A DNA stretch of 64,000 bases. Source: an uncultured Collinsella sp. (GTDB taxonomy: Bacteria > Actinomycetota > Coriobacteriia > Coriobacteriales > Coriobacteriaceae). The position numbers were made by a program, and so were the translations under genes. Where the stretch lies: the NCBI GenBank assembly GCA_905199225.1, contig CAJKFS010000005.1, positions 15,455-79,454 on the forward strand, given 5' to 3'. The notes below the pieces were generated by a model, which was not told the origin of the DNA, made no database searches, and worked only from the letters and a program-made list of their open reading frames with translations. The stretch's first letter is position 1. Every line of letters begins with the position of its first letter. Shown piece after piece: positions 9,172 through 17,803 of the stretch.

Positions 9172-10299
9172 ATGGCCCCCGCTCAGGCAAGCCTGCTGGC
9201 CAAGCTCGACACCCAAGAGCGCGTGCGCGACTTTTTGACCAATGCCGTCGCCAGCGGTCGCGCATCGCACGCCTACCTGTTTTTGGGCGCGCCCGGCGCG
9301 GGCAAGCTCGACGCCGCGTGGGCGCTCGCCCAAGCCTTCCTGTGCGAGCAGGATGGCTGCGGCTCATGTGATAGCTGCGTGCGCGTCGCCCGCCATACGC
9401 ACCCCGACGTGCACTATTACACGCCCGAGAGCGCCACGGGCTACCTCATCGCCCAGACCCGCGAGCTGCTCGATGACGTGCCTCTGGCGCCCATCCGTGC
9501 CAAGGCCAAGGTCTACATCATCGACCGTGCCGAGCAACTGCGCGCCAACACCGCCAACGCACTGCTCAAAACACTCGAGGAGCCGCCCGAGGGCGTTATG
9601 TTCATCCTGCTGGGCACCTCGGCAGACGTGATGTTGCCCACCATCGTGAGCCGCTGCCAGTGCGTGCCGTTTCGGCTGGTATCGCCCGCCGTCGCCGCGC
9701 AGGCCGTGAGCCGCGCCACCGGTCAGGACCCTGCGCGTTGCCGCATGGCCGTCGCCGTAGCGGGAAGCCCCACGCGTGGCATCGAGTTCCTCAAGAGCGC
9801 CGAGCGCCAGGACGCCCGCCGTCAGATGGTTCGCGCCATCGATTCGCTTATCGCCGCCGACGAGGCCGACGTGCTCAGCCGCGCCAAGTCACTCATCGTC
9901 GCCGTTAAGGCGCCGCTCGCCGAGGTCAAGTCCACGCAGGAAAAGGTGCTCGAGCAAAACGCCGATTACCTGTCGCGTGGAGCATTGAAGCAGCTTGAGG
10001 ACCGCAACAAGCGTGAACTCAACGCGCGCGAGCGTTCGGGTATCATGGAAGCGCTGGCGAGCGCGCGGACGCTCATGCGCGACGTGCTGCTGACGCTTCA
10101 GGACGAGGCGGCCGACGTGGTGAACGAAGACGCGTGCGACACGATCGGGCGGCTTGCCGCCGCGACCAATGTTGCGGGTGCCACACGGGCGCTCGAGGCA
10201 GTCGCGACCGCCGAGCGCAACATCGCCAGAAACGTTACTCCCCAGCTGGCCATCGAGGTCATGCTGTTCGATATCAGGAAGGCACTGAAATGCCGTTAG
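9172..10299 (+). CDS. holB: DNA polymerase III delta-prime subunit
   Basis: Clamp-loader subunit of 375 aa. It has an AAA+ fold with GAPGAGK near residues 39-45, the zinc-binding cysteines of CEQDGCGSCDSC (about 60-71), the delta-prime motif TLEEPPE and the SRCQ sensor (SRC motif). In the clamp loader it is the rigid stator that helps place the beta clamp. ATG 9172 is used because AGGAGG lies ten bases upstream, inside the end of tmk; a frame extension to 9151 is less likely. The gene overlaps the next start by 10 bp. Confidence 0.9.
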   Translation: MAPAQASLLAKLDTQERVRDFLTNAVASGRASHAYLFLGAPGAGKLDAAWALAQAFLCEQDGCGSCDSCVRVARHTHPDVHYYTPESATGYLIAQTRELLDDVPLAPIRAKAKVYIIDRAEQLRANTANALLKTLEEPPEGVMFILLGTSADVMLPTIVSRCQCVPFRLVSPAVAAQAVSRATGQDPARCRMAVAVAGSPTRGIEFLKSAERQDARRQMVRAIDSLIAADEADVLSRAKSLIVAVKAPLAEVKSTQEKVLEQNADYLSRGALKQLEDRNKRELNARERSGIMEALASARTLMRDVLLTLQDEAADVVNEDACDTIGRLAAATNVAGATRALEAVATAERNIARNVTPQLAIEVMLFDIRKALKCR

Positions 10300-11990
10300 T
10301 CGTACCCGTTAAGTTTACCTACGCCTCGCGCGACCTGTGGTTCGATCCGCAGGATCTGGATATCCTCGAGGCCGATTATGCCATTTGCTCCACTGAGCGC
10401 GGAACCGAGATCGGCCTGGTCACGGCCGATCCCTTCGAGGTGCCGCAAGATGAGATCGGTCAGCCGCTCAAGCCCGTGCTGCGCGTGGCGAGCGACATCG
10501 ACCTGCAGCTTGCCGATGACCTGGCCATCCAGGGCGACGAGGCCATGGTCGACTTCCGCCGCCTGGTCAAGGAGCTCGACCTCGAGATGAAGCCGGTGGG
10601 CGTCGAGTACCTGTTTGGCGGCGAGAAGGCCGTGTTCTACTTTGCAGCCGAGGAGCGCGTCGATTTTCGCCAGCTCGTCAAGGACCTGTCCTCGACGCTG
10701 CACATTCGCGTCGACATGCGCCAGATCGGCGTGCGCGACGAGACTCGCCTGGTGGGCGGCTATGCCCAGTGCGGACAGGAGCTCTGCTGCACGCGCTTTG
10801 GCGGACAGTTTGAGCCCGTCTCGATCCGCATGGCAAAAGAGCAGGACCTGCCGCTCAACTCATCCAAGATTAGCGGCGTCTGCGGCCGCTTGATGTGCTG
10901 CCTGCGCTATGAGTTCGAGGCGTACAAGGACTTTAAGAGCCGCGCGCCCAAAAAGAAGACGCTTATCGATACGCCGCTCGGCAAGGCGCGCATCCAGGAA
11001 TATGACACGCCGCGTGAGCAGCTGGTGCTGCGCTTGGAGAACGGCAAAGTCTTTAAGGTCAACCTAGCCGATATGACGTGCTCGGAGGGCTGCAAAAAGA
11101 AGGCCGCCGAGCAGGGCTGCAACTGCCGCCCCGACTGCGTGACGCGCGACGTGCTCGAGCGCATCGAGTCGCCCGAGATGCGCCTGGCGCTCATGGAGCT
11201 CGATCGCGAAAACGGCGTCGATGTGGGCGATGGCCTGTCGAGCGCCGACCGTCTTGCCGGCACGTCGATGCCCAAGCGCCGTCGTCGCGATGCCGATTCC
11301 GATGCCCGCGCTGCTCAGAGCCAGGGCGAGGGCCGTGGCCGCGGAAAGGGCCGTGGTAAGGCCGAGACACCCGAGGCCGAGGAGGCCGCCGGTGGCCGTC
11401 GTCGTCGCAAGCGCGCGGGCTCGGGCGATGCCGGTGAGACCGCTCCCGCAGGCAAGAATTCCCCCCGCGAGCGCGAGGTTCAGCAACCCCAGCAGCAGAA
11501 TCGCGGCGGTGGCATGAATCCCACGCGCCGTCGTCGCCGTCATCTGTCGAGCGAGGAGCGCGAGGACGCCTTCCGCGCCGCAGCTGCTCGCGAGGCTGGT
11601 GCCGCTTCCAAGGGCCCCTCGGCCTCCGATGCGCCTGCCGACAAGGGCGGCAAGTCACGTGGCGAGGAGGAGCGCGCGCCGCGTCCGCGCCGTCGCCATT
11701 CCTCGGGCGCGCAACAGAAGCCCTCAGTGCCCTCCGTGGCCGATCAGGTCTCGGATGGCGAGGTCAAGGTCACGCGCCGTCGTCCCGGAGATGGCGGGGG
11801 AGCGGCTGCCAAGGCTTCGCGTGGCGCCGCTCGCGACGAGCGCGAGCCGCGCGAGGATCGCGGTGGCGAGGGCTCGGCCGACCAGGGTCAAAAGCGCCGT
11901 CGCCGTCGCCGTTCCCGCAAGCCGCGCCAGGATGGTGGCGAGGGCTCGACCCCGTCTTCGTCCGCACCACAACCGCCCGCCGGCGAATAA
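10290..11990 (+). CDS. PSP1-domain protein, RicT (YaaT)-like, with long basic tail
   Basis: The first 300 residues form a PSP1 domain. Cysteines of CGQELCC (161, 166, 167) and CGRLMCC (198, 203, 204) match the Fe-S-binding cysteines of RicT, which with RicA/RicF stimulates RNase Y processing in Bacillus. Residues from about 330 to 566 are low-complexity Arg/Lys/Gly/Glu with repeated RRRR clusters, an extension absent from B. subtilis YaaT that could bind RNA. ATG 10290 overlaps the holB end. Position after tmk-holB is conserved in Firmicutes and supports the family call. Confidence 0.85.
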   Translation: MPLVVPVKFTYASRDLWFDPQDLDILEADYAICSTERGTEIGLVTADPFEVPQDEIGQPLKPVLRVASDIDLQLADDLAIQGDEAMVDFRRLVKELDLEMKPVGVEYLFGGEKAVFYFAAEERVDFRQLVKDLSSTLHIRVDMRQIGVRDETRLVGGYAQCGQELCCTRFGGQFEPVSIRMAKEQDLPLNSSKISGVCGRLMCCLRYEFEAYKDFKSRAPKKKTLIDTPLGKARIQEYDTPREQLVLRLENGKVFKVNLADMTCSEGCKKKAAEQGCNCRPDCVTRDVLERIESPEMRLALMELDRENGVDVGDGLSSADRLAGTSMPKRRRRDADSDARAAQSQGEGRGRGKGRGKAETPEAEEAAGGRRRRKRAGSGDAGETAPAGKNSPREREVQQPQQQNRGGGMNPTRRRRRHLSSEEREDAFRAAAAREAGAASKGPSASDAPADKGGKSRGEEERAPRPRRRHSSGAQQKPSVPSVADQVSDGEVKVTRRRPGDGGGAAAKASRGAARDEREPREDRGGEGSADQGQKRRRRRRSRKPRQDGGEGSTPSSSAPQPPAGE

Positions 11991-12053
11991 CGCCCGCGAG
12001 CGGATTTAGCCCGCCTTGCCCCGAGCGCATCGGGGTATCATAGCGCCGAATCA

Positions 12054-12089
12054 ACAACCCTCCCTGCGACCGAACGTAGGGAGGGTTGT
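12054..12089 (+). promoter_or_regulatory. Hairpin that buries the comF ribosome-binding site
   Basis: A perfect 12-bp inverted repeat (ACAACCCTCCCT at 12054-12065 with its complement at 12078-12089) encloses a 12-base loop. The right arm AGGGAGGG is the only ribosome site for TTG 12093. There is no T-run, so a simple terminator for the PSP1 gene is less likely. Confidence 0.55.
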
Positions 12090-12092
12090 GTC

Positions 12093-12899
12093 TTGAAGAA
12101 CCATCTGAACATATTGAGCTGTCTGCAGGGTGCCGGTGCCCTACCGTTTGCGGACGAATTGCTACCGTTTGCCGAGCGGGTGGCACGCGAGGCGCTCGAG
12201 GCATTGTCGCCAACACGATGTGCCGGCTGCGAGCGCGCCGGTGCGCTTATTTGCCAAGACTGCCTGGCTGCGCTCACGCTCATCGACCCACGTCATAGCT
12301 GCACCCGATGCGGCGCCCCGTTTGGGGATTTGCTGTGCACTGAGTGTTCGGTCGAGGGCACGTCCTCGGCAATGGCGGAGGCGCTCGACCGCTGCCTGGC
12401 GTGCGCCGTCTATGCGCATCCGCTGCCGCGCATCATTAAAGCGTACAAGGATGCGGGTGAGCGACGCCTGGCGCCGTATCTGGCAGAGCTGCTATACGAC
12501 ACCGCCTTACATGCCCAGGTCGCGGCACCCGAACGCTTAGGCGGTGTGTTGTCCGGCGCCGATGCAGTGGTGTTTGTGCCCGCGACGGCGGCGGCGTTTC
12601 GGCGACGCGGCTTCGATCATATGGAGGCCATTGCGCGCCCATTTTGCGAGCTGTCGGGTGTTCCCCTGCTCGATGCTCTCGTCAAGTACGGGCATGGCGA
12701 CCAGCGAGAACTCGGTCGTAAGGAGCGCCGCGAGCGTGCCCAAGGCATGTACGAGACGGTTGAGGGCGTGCACGGCCGCCGCCTGCTGCTTATCGATGAC
12801 GTTATCACCACGGGCGCGACGATGGCCGCGGCTTCGGCGGAACTCAAGCGCGCCGGTGCTGCGGCAGTCGATGGCCTCGCTATCGCACGCGTTTGGTAG
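12093..12899 (+). CDS. comF: ComF family phosphoribosyltransferase-like protein
   Basis: 268 aa with an N-terminal double zinc finger (CAGC..CQDC and CTRCG..CTEC, about residues 43-88) and a C-terminal phosphoribosyltransferase domain with the PRPP loop LLIDDVITTGAT near residues 232-243. ComF proteins take part in DNA uptake for transformation or in related DNA processing. The start is TTG 12093; its ribosome site lies in the right arm of the hairpin at 12054-12089. The following gene starts 10 bases after the stop. Confidence 0.88.
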   Translation: MKNHLNILSCLQGAGALPFADELLPFAERVAREALEALSPTRCAGCERAGALICQDCLAALTLIDPRHSCTRCGAPFGDLLCTECSVEGTSSAMAEALDRCLACAVYAHPLPRIIKAYKDAGERRLAPYLAELLYDTALHAQVAAPERLGGVLSGADAVVFVPATAAAFRRRGFDHMEAIARPFCELSGVPLLDALVKYGHGDQRELGRKERRERAQGMYETVEGVHGRRLLLIDDVITTGATMAAASAELKRAGAAAVDGLAIARVW

Positions 12900-12909
12900 G
12901 GGTGATTTT

Positions 12910-14019
12910 GTGGCAGTGAAGATGGCGCGGTGTGACGAGCCGACAGACGAACAGCTAGCGGCTTCCGTAATCCTAACAGGCGCCTCGGCGCTACGCATGC
13001 TGCGCGCCGAGCGCCGGCAGATGGGCTACATCGGCTGGAAGGACCTTGAGCCCGATGAAGAGCGCCGCGTGCTGTGTACGTCATCGCCTTCGACCGAGGA
13101 TATCTATCTTCCCGACCTGGTGCGAATTGGAGCCAAAAGCGGCGAGGTGCAAGAAGATCTGTGCTTGCTGGTGGGATCTGCGGCGCAGCGCCGACGCATG
13201 TCTGGCGTGGGCTGGTCCGTGTGTTCCGGGTTGCCTGCCGGCTCGATTCTAGAGGTGGAACCGGGGGTGTACAGCCTATCTCCCGAGTCCCTTTGTGTTG
13301 CCGTCGCCCGCGAGGTCGGCTGTATCCAGGCGTTTGCCCTGGCCCAGGAACTATGCTCTAAGATTTCACTGAGCGACCGCGGGAAGTATCTGCCTCCCTA
13401 CACCTCGCCTGTCGTGAACAAATTGGCAAAGGACAAAGACCAGCCGCCAGATGTCGGTTACTTTGAGGTCGAGTCCGTGCTGACACCCGATTGCCTGGTA
13501 GATTACCTCGCGGCATGCAAGGGGAGCGCGGCCAAGCAGCTGCGGCGGCTGTGTCCCTATCTGTCGGAAAACCTGCGTTCACCCATGGAGTGCATCATGC
13601 TTGCCATGTTTTCGCTTCCGTTTTCCTATGGCGGATTTGCCTGTGGTCCCTTTAAGACCGACTACAAGATCGAGTTCAACGACCGTGCACAGGCGATCTC
13701 GGGGATGCCGCATGCGGTTTGCGATGCCTTTCAGGAAGCAGCCCGGTTTGACTTGGAATACAACGGTGAGCTGGGCCATTCCTCTCGGAGGGGACGTATC
13801 CATGATGAAAAGCGCAACACGGGCTTGATTACTATGGGAATCGAGGTCGCGACGGTCAACAACGAAATGCTCTGTGACATGGAAGCGATGGAAGCACTCG
13901 CATGGCGCATCCACCAGCGCATGGGTAAGCGATATCGCAACCGTGTTGACGCTCGCAGAAAGAAACAAGAGGCGCTATTTAACACACTGCGGGCGTGTTT
14001 TGGGCTTAAACCCGCCTAA
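12910..14019 (+). CDS. Hypothetical protein, possible DUF559/Vsr-like nuclease fold
   Basis: 369 aa and not a family I can name firmly. The N-terminal half (LVRIGAKSGEV..LLVGSAAQRRR..LPAGSILEVEPGVYSLSPES) looks like a compact recognition domain. The C-terminal third has the pattern SPMECIMLAMFSLP, then FDLEYNGELGH near residues 300-310, then basic residues and a beta-helix end. This is the order seen in DUF559/Vsr-type PD-(D/E)XK proteins, where DxEYdG..H forms the core. GTG 12910 is chosen because AGGGG lies just upstream; the open frame extends back into comF but that part is comF read in another frame. Probably in an operon with comF. Confidence 0.6.
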   Translation: MAVKMARCDEPTDEQLAASVILTGASALRMLRAERRQMGYIGWKDLEPDEERRVLCTSSPSTEDIYLPDLVRIGAKSGEVQEDLCLLVGSAAQRRRMSGVGWSVCSGLPAGSILEVEPGVYSLSPESLCVAVAREVGCIQAFALAQELCSKISLSDRGKYLPPYTSPVVNKLAKDKDQPPDVGYFEVESVLTPDCLVDYLAACKGSAAKQLRRLCPYLSENLRSPMECIMLAMFSLPFSYGGFACGPFKTDYKIEFNDRAQAISGMPHAVCDAFQEAARFDLEYNGELGHSSRRGRIHDEKRNTGLITMGIEVATVNNEMLCDMEAMEALAWRIHQRMGKRYRNRVDARRKKQEALFNTLRACFGLKPA

Positions 14020-14053
14020 CAATGCTCTGAAACAGGGGGTTGGATATATGCTT

Positions 14054-14270
14054 TGGCCAAAATATAGCAAATATGAATACTGCCACAAATTCAGTAACAG
14101 CAAAATCAGGGATTTTGGGACTGGAAGATGGGGTAAATTAGAAAGTTATTAAACAAATGTGGAATATCCTGGCATCAATCTGACGTTATAGAGCGTGAAA
14201 ACAGCTTGCAGAGCCAAAAACTCCTGCTACTAAATTGGCAACAGTACTCATATTTGCTATATTTTGGCCA
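14054..14270. mobile_element. AT-rich MITE-like element with near-perfect terminal inverted repeats
   Basis: Ends at 14054 and 14270 begin TTGGCCAAAATATAGCAAAT inward; about 29 bp match with one mismatch. The 217-bp interior is AT-rich, unlike the flanking GC-rich genes, and has no credible gene. No clear target duplication is visible. It follows the stop of the hypothetical gene by 34 bp. Confidence 0.6.
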
Positions 14271-14391
14271 CGGCGCCCTAAGACGGGTGTGTTGGGGCTT
14301 TCCATAGGGGAGCGACGGGCTCAATCAGAGCACGTGCGGCCCGTCCTGACCTGCGAAATCTGTACTCGCGATGCGAATAACGCCCCTAACC

Positions 14392-14420
14392 TTAAACTTT
14401 ATCTTGAACTTAGCTATAAT
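14392..14420 (+). promoter_or_regulatory. Sigma-70-type promoter
   Basis: TTAAAC at 14392-14397 and TATAAT at 14415-14420 are separated by 17 bases. Transcription would start near 14427, about 320 bases before the lipoprotein gene. Confidence 0.65.
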
Positions 14421-14426
14421 GCGCTA

Positions 14427-14750
14427 CGTTCCTGCCAGGCTGTGGTTGCGGACGGACGAAATGCCCATCCTAGTCCAAGACAGACGCGGTCAAAGGGATC
14501 CACGTAAGCGACCGCGTGCGCGCGGCGCGATCATGGCGCGTCCTAGATGTAAGCCGCACCGTCCGTTCTACTTTCTTTGGGGCAATACCGCCTCGCGGGC
14601 GAGCGGGCCAGTCGTGAAGGTGGCTACGGCCTCCCGAGCAAACACCCCGGTGCGCAAGTGTGGGGTCAAATACCAGGTCAGCTGGTGGGAACACCCGTTA
14701 TTCCGCGCAACGCACGGATTGTATACGACACAGAAGGCAGGGTAGTGGAC
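14427..14750 (+). other. Long GC-rich leader with several hairpins, unassigned RNA
   Basis: About 320 bases lie between the promoter and the lipoprotein start without a good gene. Several stems can be drawn: ACGCGGTC with GACCGCGT (around 14483-14515), CTCG..CGAG near 14591-14602, ACCCC..GGGGT near 14646-14669 and ACCAG..CTGGT near 14673-14687. It does not match the landmarks I know for SRP RNA, RNase P RNA, tmRNA or common riboswitches. It may be a cis-regulatory leader or a separate small RNA. Confidence 0.35.
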
Positions 14751-15776
14751 ATGGTGAGGGGCAGCTTGATGCACGCGGCTCGGTTAGGTGCTGGGACCGC
14801 GGCGGTCATTGCCGTATTGGGTTTGAGCGGATGCGCGTTCAATCCACTGTCCACGTTCACGACGCCTACGATCGACCAGATCGAGTGCGAGACCGTTACC
14901 CCTACGGTGTCGGACGATGCCCTGGTCACTCCAGGTACCCTGACGGTTGCCCTCGATACCTCCGATGCCCCGCAGGCCATGCAGGGCGCCGATGGTAACC
15001 TCACGGGCTACGCGGTCGATGCTGCCCGCGCCCTTGCAAGCCGTATGGGCCTTAAGGTTGCCTTCGTCGATGCGTCTTCTGCCGATTCCGCGCTTGGCGA
15101 CAAAAAGGCCGACATCTTCATTGGCGACATCAATTCCACGGATGGTGACATCAGCACGCTTGGTACTTGCCTGTACGACGCTGCGGCAGTGTTTGGGAAG
15201 ACAAGCGACGGCGAGTCGCTGAGCGTTTCCACCGAAACACTTAACACCGCTACCCTGGGCGTTCAGACCTCCTCGGCCTCGCAGGAAGCGCTCGCCAAGC
15301 AGAGTATCACGGCCAACCAAAAGACCTTCTCCAACATCAACGAGTGCTTTGAGGCGCTCGAGTCCGGCGAGATCGACTACGTGATTTGCGACTCCACGGC
15401 TGGCGGCTACCTTGCACGCCTGATGAGCCAGATCTCTTACGTCGGCGCGCTCGAGACGCCCTCGACGCTCGACGTCGCGGGCCTCGCGGCCAACGACGAG
15501 CTATGCCGTGCCGTGAGCGATGCCCTCGACGGTATTACGGCCGACGGCACGCTCGAGGCGGTCCACTGCGTCTGGTACGGCACGATGCCCTACGACCTCA
15601 CCACTAAGACGGTTTCGGGCGCTAACGTGCAGCCGGGCGACTCTGAGTCCAGCGAGACCACATCCTCCGGCAGCGAATCCTCCGATTCCAACAATGAGAC
15701 CGCATCCTCCGAAGACAAATCGTCCAGCCAGGAAGGCACCATCACCGACGACGACATTAACAAGCTTAATAGCTAG
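14751..15776 (+). CDS. Solute-binding lipoprotein (ABC-type, SBP_bac_3-like)
   Basis: Signal peptide with lipobox LSGC (Cys at about residue 28 from ATG 14751) marks a lipid-anchored exported protein of 341 aa. The mature part has a periplasmic-binding-protein fold of the amino-acid type: GTLTVALDTSD, then LTGYAVDAARALASRMGL, and later SGEIDYVICDS. The C-terminus is a Ser/Glu/Asp-rich tail. ATG 14769 is an alternative start with GAGGGG upstream. No permease or ATPase is next to it, so it is an orphan binding protein or a receptor. Two terminators follow. Confidence 0.75.
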   Translation: MVRGSLMHAARLGAGTAAVIAVLGLSGCAFNPLSTFTTPTIDQIECETVTPTVSDDALVTPGTLTVALDTSDAPQAMQGADGNLTGYAVDAARALASRMGLKVAFVDASSADSALGDKKADIFIGDINSTDGDISTLGTCLYDAAAVFGKTSDGESLSVSTETLNTATLGVQTSSASQEALAKQSITANQKTFSNINECFEALESGEIDYVICDSTAGGYLARLMSQISYVGALETPSTLDVAGLAANDELCRAVSDALDGITADGTLEAVHCVWYGTMPYDLTTKTVSGANVQPGDSESSETTSSGSESSDSNNETASSEDKSSSQEGTITDDDINKLNS

Positions 15777-15788
15777 TTATTGCTAGGG

Positions 15789-15825
15789 GTGGCGTCTCCT
15801 ATGCGCTAGGAGAGACGCCTCTTCA
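15789..15825 (+). terminator. Hairpin after the lipoprotein gene
   Basis: GGCGTCTCCTA pairs with TAGGAGAGACGCC across five bases, with a small bulge. It is followed by TCTTCAC rather than a strong T-run. Confidence 0.5.
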
Positions 15826-15842
15826 CGGTTTCAACACGCATT

Positions 15843-15877
15843 GCCGGGCTTCCCCGATGGGGGAGCCCGGCTTTTTC
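15843..15877 (+). terminator. Strong Rho-independent terminator
   Basis: GCCGGGCTTCCCC pairs with its near complement around a 3-base loop, then TTTTTC. It insulates the HPF gene from the upstream gene. Confidence 0.9.
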
Positions 15878-16093
15878 ATCCCAATAAAACCAGCAGGTCA
15901 AAGCCAATTTTCGGGACCAAATACAAAGTCGTCGTAGCCCTCCTATAGCGCACTTTGCCACAGAAAAGTGCGAGACTTCGGTATGCGGTATCAAGCAATC
16001 GTTATTCGGGTCTTTGGGAATCCGCGTGATTAAATGCACGGCAATGGGTACATAGCCAGTACAGTAAGTCCCCGAGGCAGATTGGAGCCACGT
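15878..16093 (+). other. Leader region of the HPF gene, possible structured RNA
   Basis: 216 bases without a gene. They hold a GCACTTT..AAAGTGC hairpin near 15969-15991 and AT-rich promoter-like stretches. A structured RNA class (raiA RNA) is known upstream of HPF/raiA genes in Clostridia and Actinobacteria. I cannot confirm its motifs here by eye. Confidence 0.3.
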
Positions 16094-16678
16094 ATGGATA
16101 TCAAGGTTTCTGGACGCAAGACGACGGTAACCGATGCTCTGCGTGCGCATGTGGATGAGAAGATCGGCGAGGCGCTCAAGGTTTTCGATATCGAGCCCAT
16201 GACGGTCGACGTTGTACTTCGCTATGAGAAGAACCCCTCGAACCCCAACCCGGCAATCGTCGAGGTTACGGTTCGTGCCCGCGGTTCGGTGATTCGCGTT
16301 GCCGAGCACGGCGCAGATATGTACGCCGCCATCGACCTCTCCGCCGATAAGGTCACCCGCCAGCTGCGCAAGTTCAAGACCAAGGTCGTGGACAACCGCC
16401 AGGGCGGTGCCAGCGCAGCGGATGTCGCACCGGTCGAGCGCGTCGAGGATCTGGCCGACCTGCTGCTGCCCGAGGAGGAGGACGACCTGCTCGTCCGCGA
16501 GAAGGTCATCGATGTCACCCCGATGACTGAGGAGCAGGCGCTGGTGCAGACCGATCTGCTCGGCCACGACTTCTACGTGTTCGAGAACGCGACTACTGGC
16601 CTCATCAATGTGGTGTATCACCGTAAGAATGGTGGATATGGCATCATCAAGCCCCGTATCGAAACGCTTGACGAGTAA
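16094..16678 (+). CDS. hpf: Ribosome hibernation promoting factor, long form
   Basis: 194 aa, the length of long HPF. The N-terminal domain (MDIKVSGRKTTVTDALRAHV, to about residue 100) is the sigma54-modulation/S30EA fold that sits in the 30S mRNA channel. A variable linker follows, then the C-terminal dimerisation domain (about residues 135-190) used to form 100S ribosome dimers. ATG 16094 has TGGAG upstream; the frame extension to 16034 lacks homology and a ribosome site. A terminator follows directly, so it is transcribed alone. Confidence 0.92.
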   Translation: MDIKVSGRKTTVTDALRAHVDEKIGEALKVFDIEPMTVDVVLRYEKNPSNPNPAIVEVTVRARGSVIRVAEHGADMYAAIDLSADKVTRQLRKFKTKVVDNRQGGASAADVAPVERVEDLADLLLPEEEDDLLVREKVIDVTPMTEEQALVQTDLLGHDFYVFENATTGLINVVYHRKNGGYGIIKPRIETLDE

Positions 16679-16707
16679 AATACGTTAACTTGCATGAGTT
16701 AACGGCC

Positions 16708-16740
16708 GGCGGTCATCCCATGCGGATGGCCGCCTTTTTT
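16708..16740 (+). terminator. Rho-independent terminator after hpf
   Basis: GGCGGTCATCC pairs with GGATGGCCGCC across a short loop, followed by six T residues. Confidence 0.92.
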
Positions 16741-16758
16741 ACGTAAGGAGTCGCTTTG

Positions 16759-17712
16759 ATGGACAAGGCTGCATCTACCGGCCATTCTGACCGCTGCCGC
16801 ATCGTCGTCGATACCTGCTGCGACTTTAGCCCCGAGGTCGCCGCGAACCTCGATGTCGATATCCTGGGTTTCCCCTTCATTATCGATGGCGAAGAGCGCA
16901 CGGACGACATCTGGTCGAGCATCACACCCAAGGAGTTCTACGACCGCATGCGCGCCGGTGCCCGCGTGTCCACCTCGGCTGTGTCGCTCGGTCGCTATAT
17001 CGAGTTCTTTACCGAGTGCGCCAAAGAGGGCACGCCCACGGTCTACCTGTGCTTTACCTCGGCGTTGTCGTCGAGCTACAACTCCGCGTGCCAGGCGGCG
17101 GACGCCGTGCGCGCCGAGTATCCCGATTTTGAGCTGTACGTGGTCGACAACGCTCTACCCTGTGCGACCGGCGCGCTCTTGGCGCTCGAGGCCGTGCGCC
17201 AGCGTTCGGCGGGACTGACCGCCAAGCAGCTGGTCGATTGGGCAAACGAGGCAAAGACCTACGTCCACGGCTACTTTACGCTCGAGAGCTTCGACGCACT
17301 GGCTGCCGGCGGCCGCATTCCGCCCGCGGCGGCGCAGCTCACGGCAAAGCTCGATGTCAAGCCCGAGCTCTCCTACGACCTGGCCGGCTCGCTGTCGCTG
17401 ATCGGCGTCAACCGCGGCCGCAAGAAGGCGCTCAAGTCCATTCTCAAGTCGTTCCGCGAGAACTACGTGCCCGACCGCACCATGCCCATCGCCATCATGA
17501 CGGCCGATGCCGAAAAGGACGGCGACTGGCTCGAGGCCGCCATCCGCAAGGAGGAGGGCTGCGCCGACGTCACAATCATTCGCAGCTCCGTGGGCCCCAC
17601 CATTGGCTCGCACGTGGGCCCCGGCATGGTGGCCTGCGCGTTTTGGGGTAAGAACCGCGCCGACAAAGCGTCGCTTTCCGACCGCATCGCCCGCCGCGTG
17701 CGCGGCGAGTAG
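16759..17712 (+). CDS. DegV family fatty-acid-binding protein
   Basis: 317 aa, two-domain DegV fold. The N-terminal strand IVVDTCCDF, the RVSTSAVS motif and SSALSSSYNSA match the fatty-acid-binding serines and glycine-rich turns of this family. Some DegV proteins (FakB) present fatty acids to the kinase FakA for phosphorylation. No fakA gene is nearby. ATG 16759 is used because AAGGAG lies eight bases upstream; the TTG immediately before it is in frame but redundant. Monocistronic or with the downstream dehydrogenase gene 90 bp on. Confidence 0.88.
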   Translation: MDKAASTGHSDRCRIVVDTCCDFSPEVAANLDVDILGFPFIIDGEERTDDIWSSITPKEFYDRMRAGARVSTSAVSLGRYIEFFTECAKEGTPTVYLCFTSALSSSYNSACQAADAVRAEYPDFELYVVDNALPCATGALLALEAVRQRSAGLTAKQLVDWANEAKTYVHGYFTLESFDALAAGGRIPPAAAQLTAKLDVKPELSYDLAGSLSLIGVNRGRKKALKSILKSFRENYVPDRTMPIAIMTADAEKDGDWLEAAIRKEEGCADVTIIRSSVGPTIGSHVGPGMVACAFWGKNRADKASLSDRIARRVRGE

Positions 17713-17803
17713 GCAGGCGCCGCGCCCGTTAGCGTCCGCAGCTCAAACGCTGGCGCCGAGTATTCAACCTGGTAACAACACCCAACCCAAAAGGAAAGGT
17801 TTC

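Noticed and set aside
14577..14750. Extension of the lipoprotein gene upstream to 14577
   Set aside because: It would put 58 residues before the signal peptide and lipobox; the start at 14751 or 14769 is required for export.
14577..14750. SRP (4.5S) RNA in the lipoprotein leader
   Set aside because: ACCAGGTCAG is present, but the conserved GGAAGCAGCC loop that must follow is absent.
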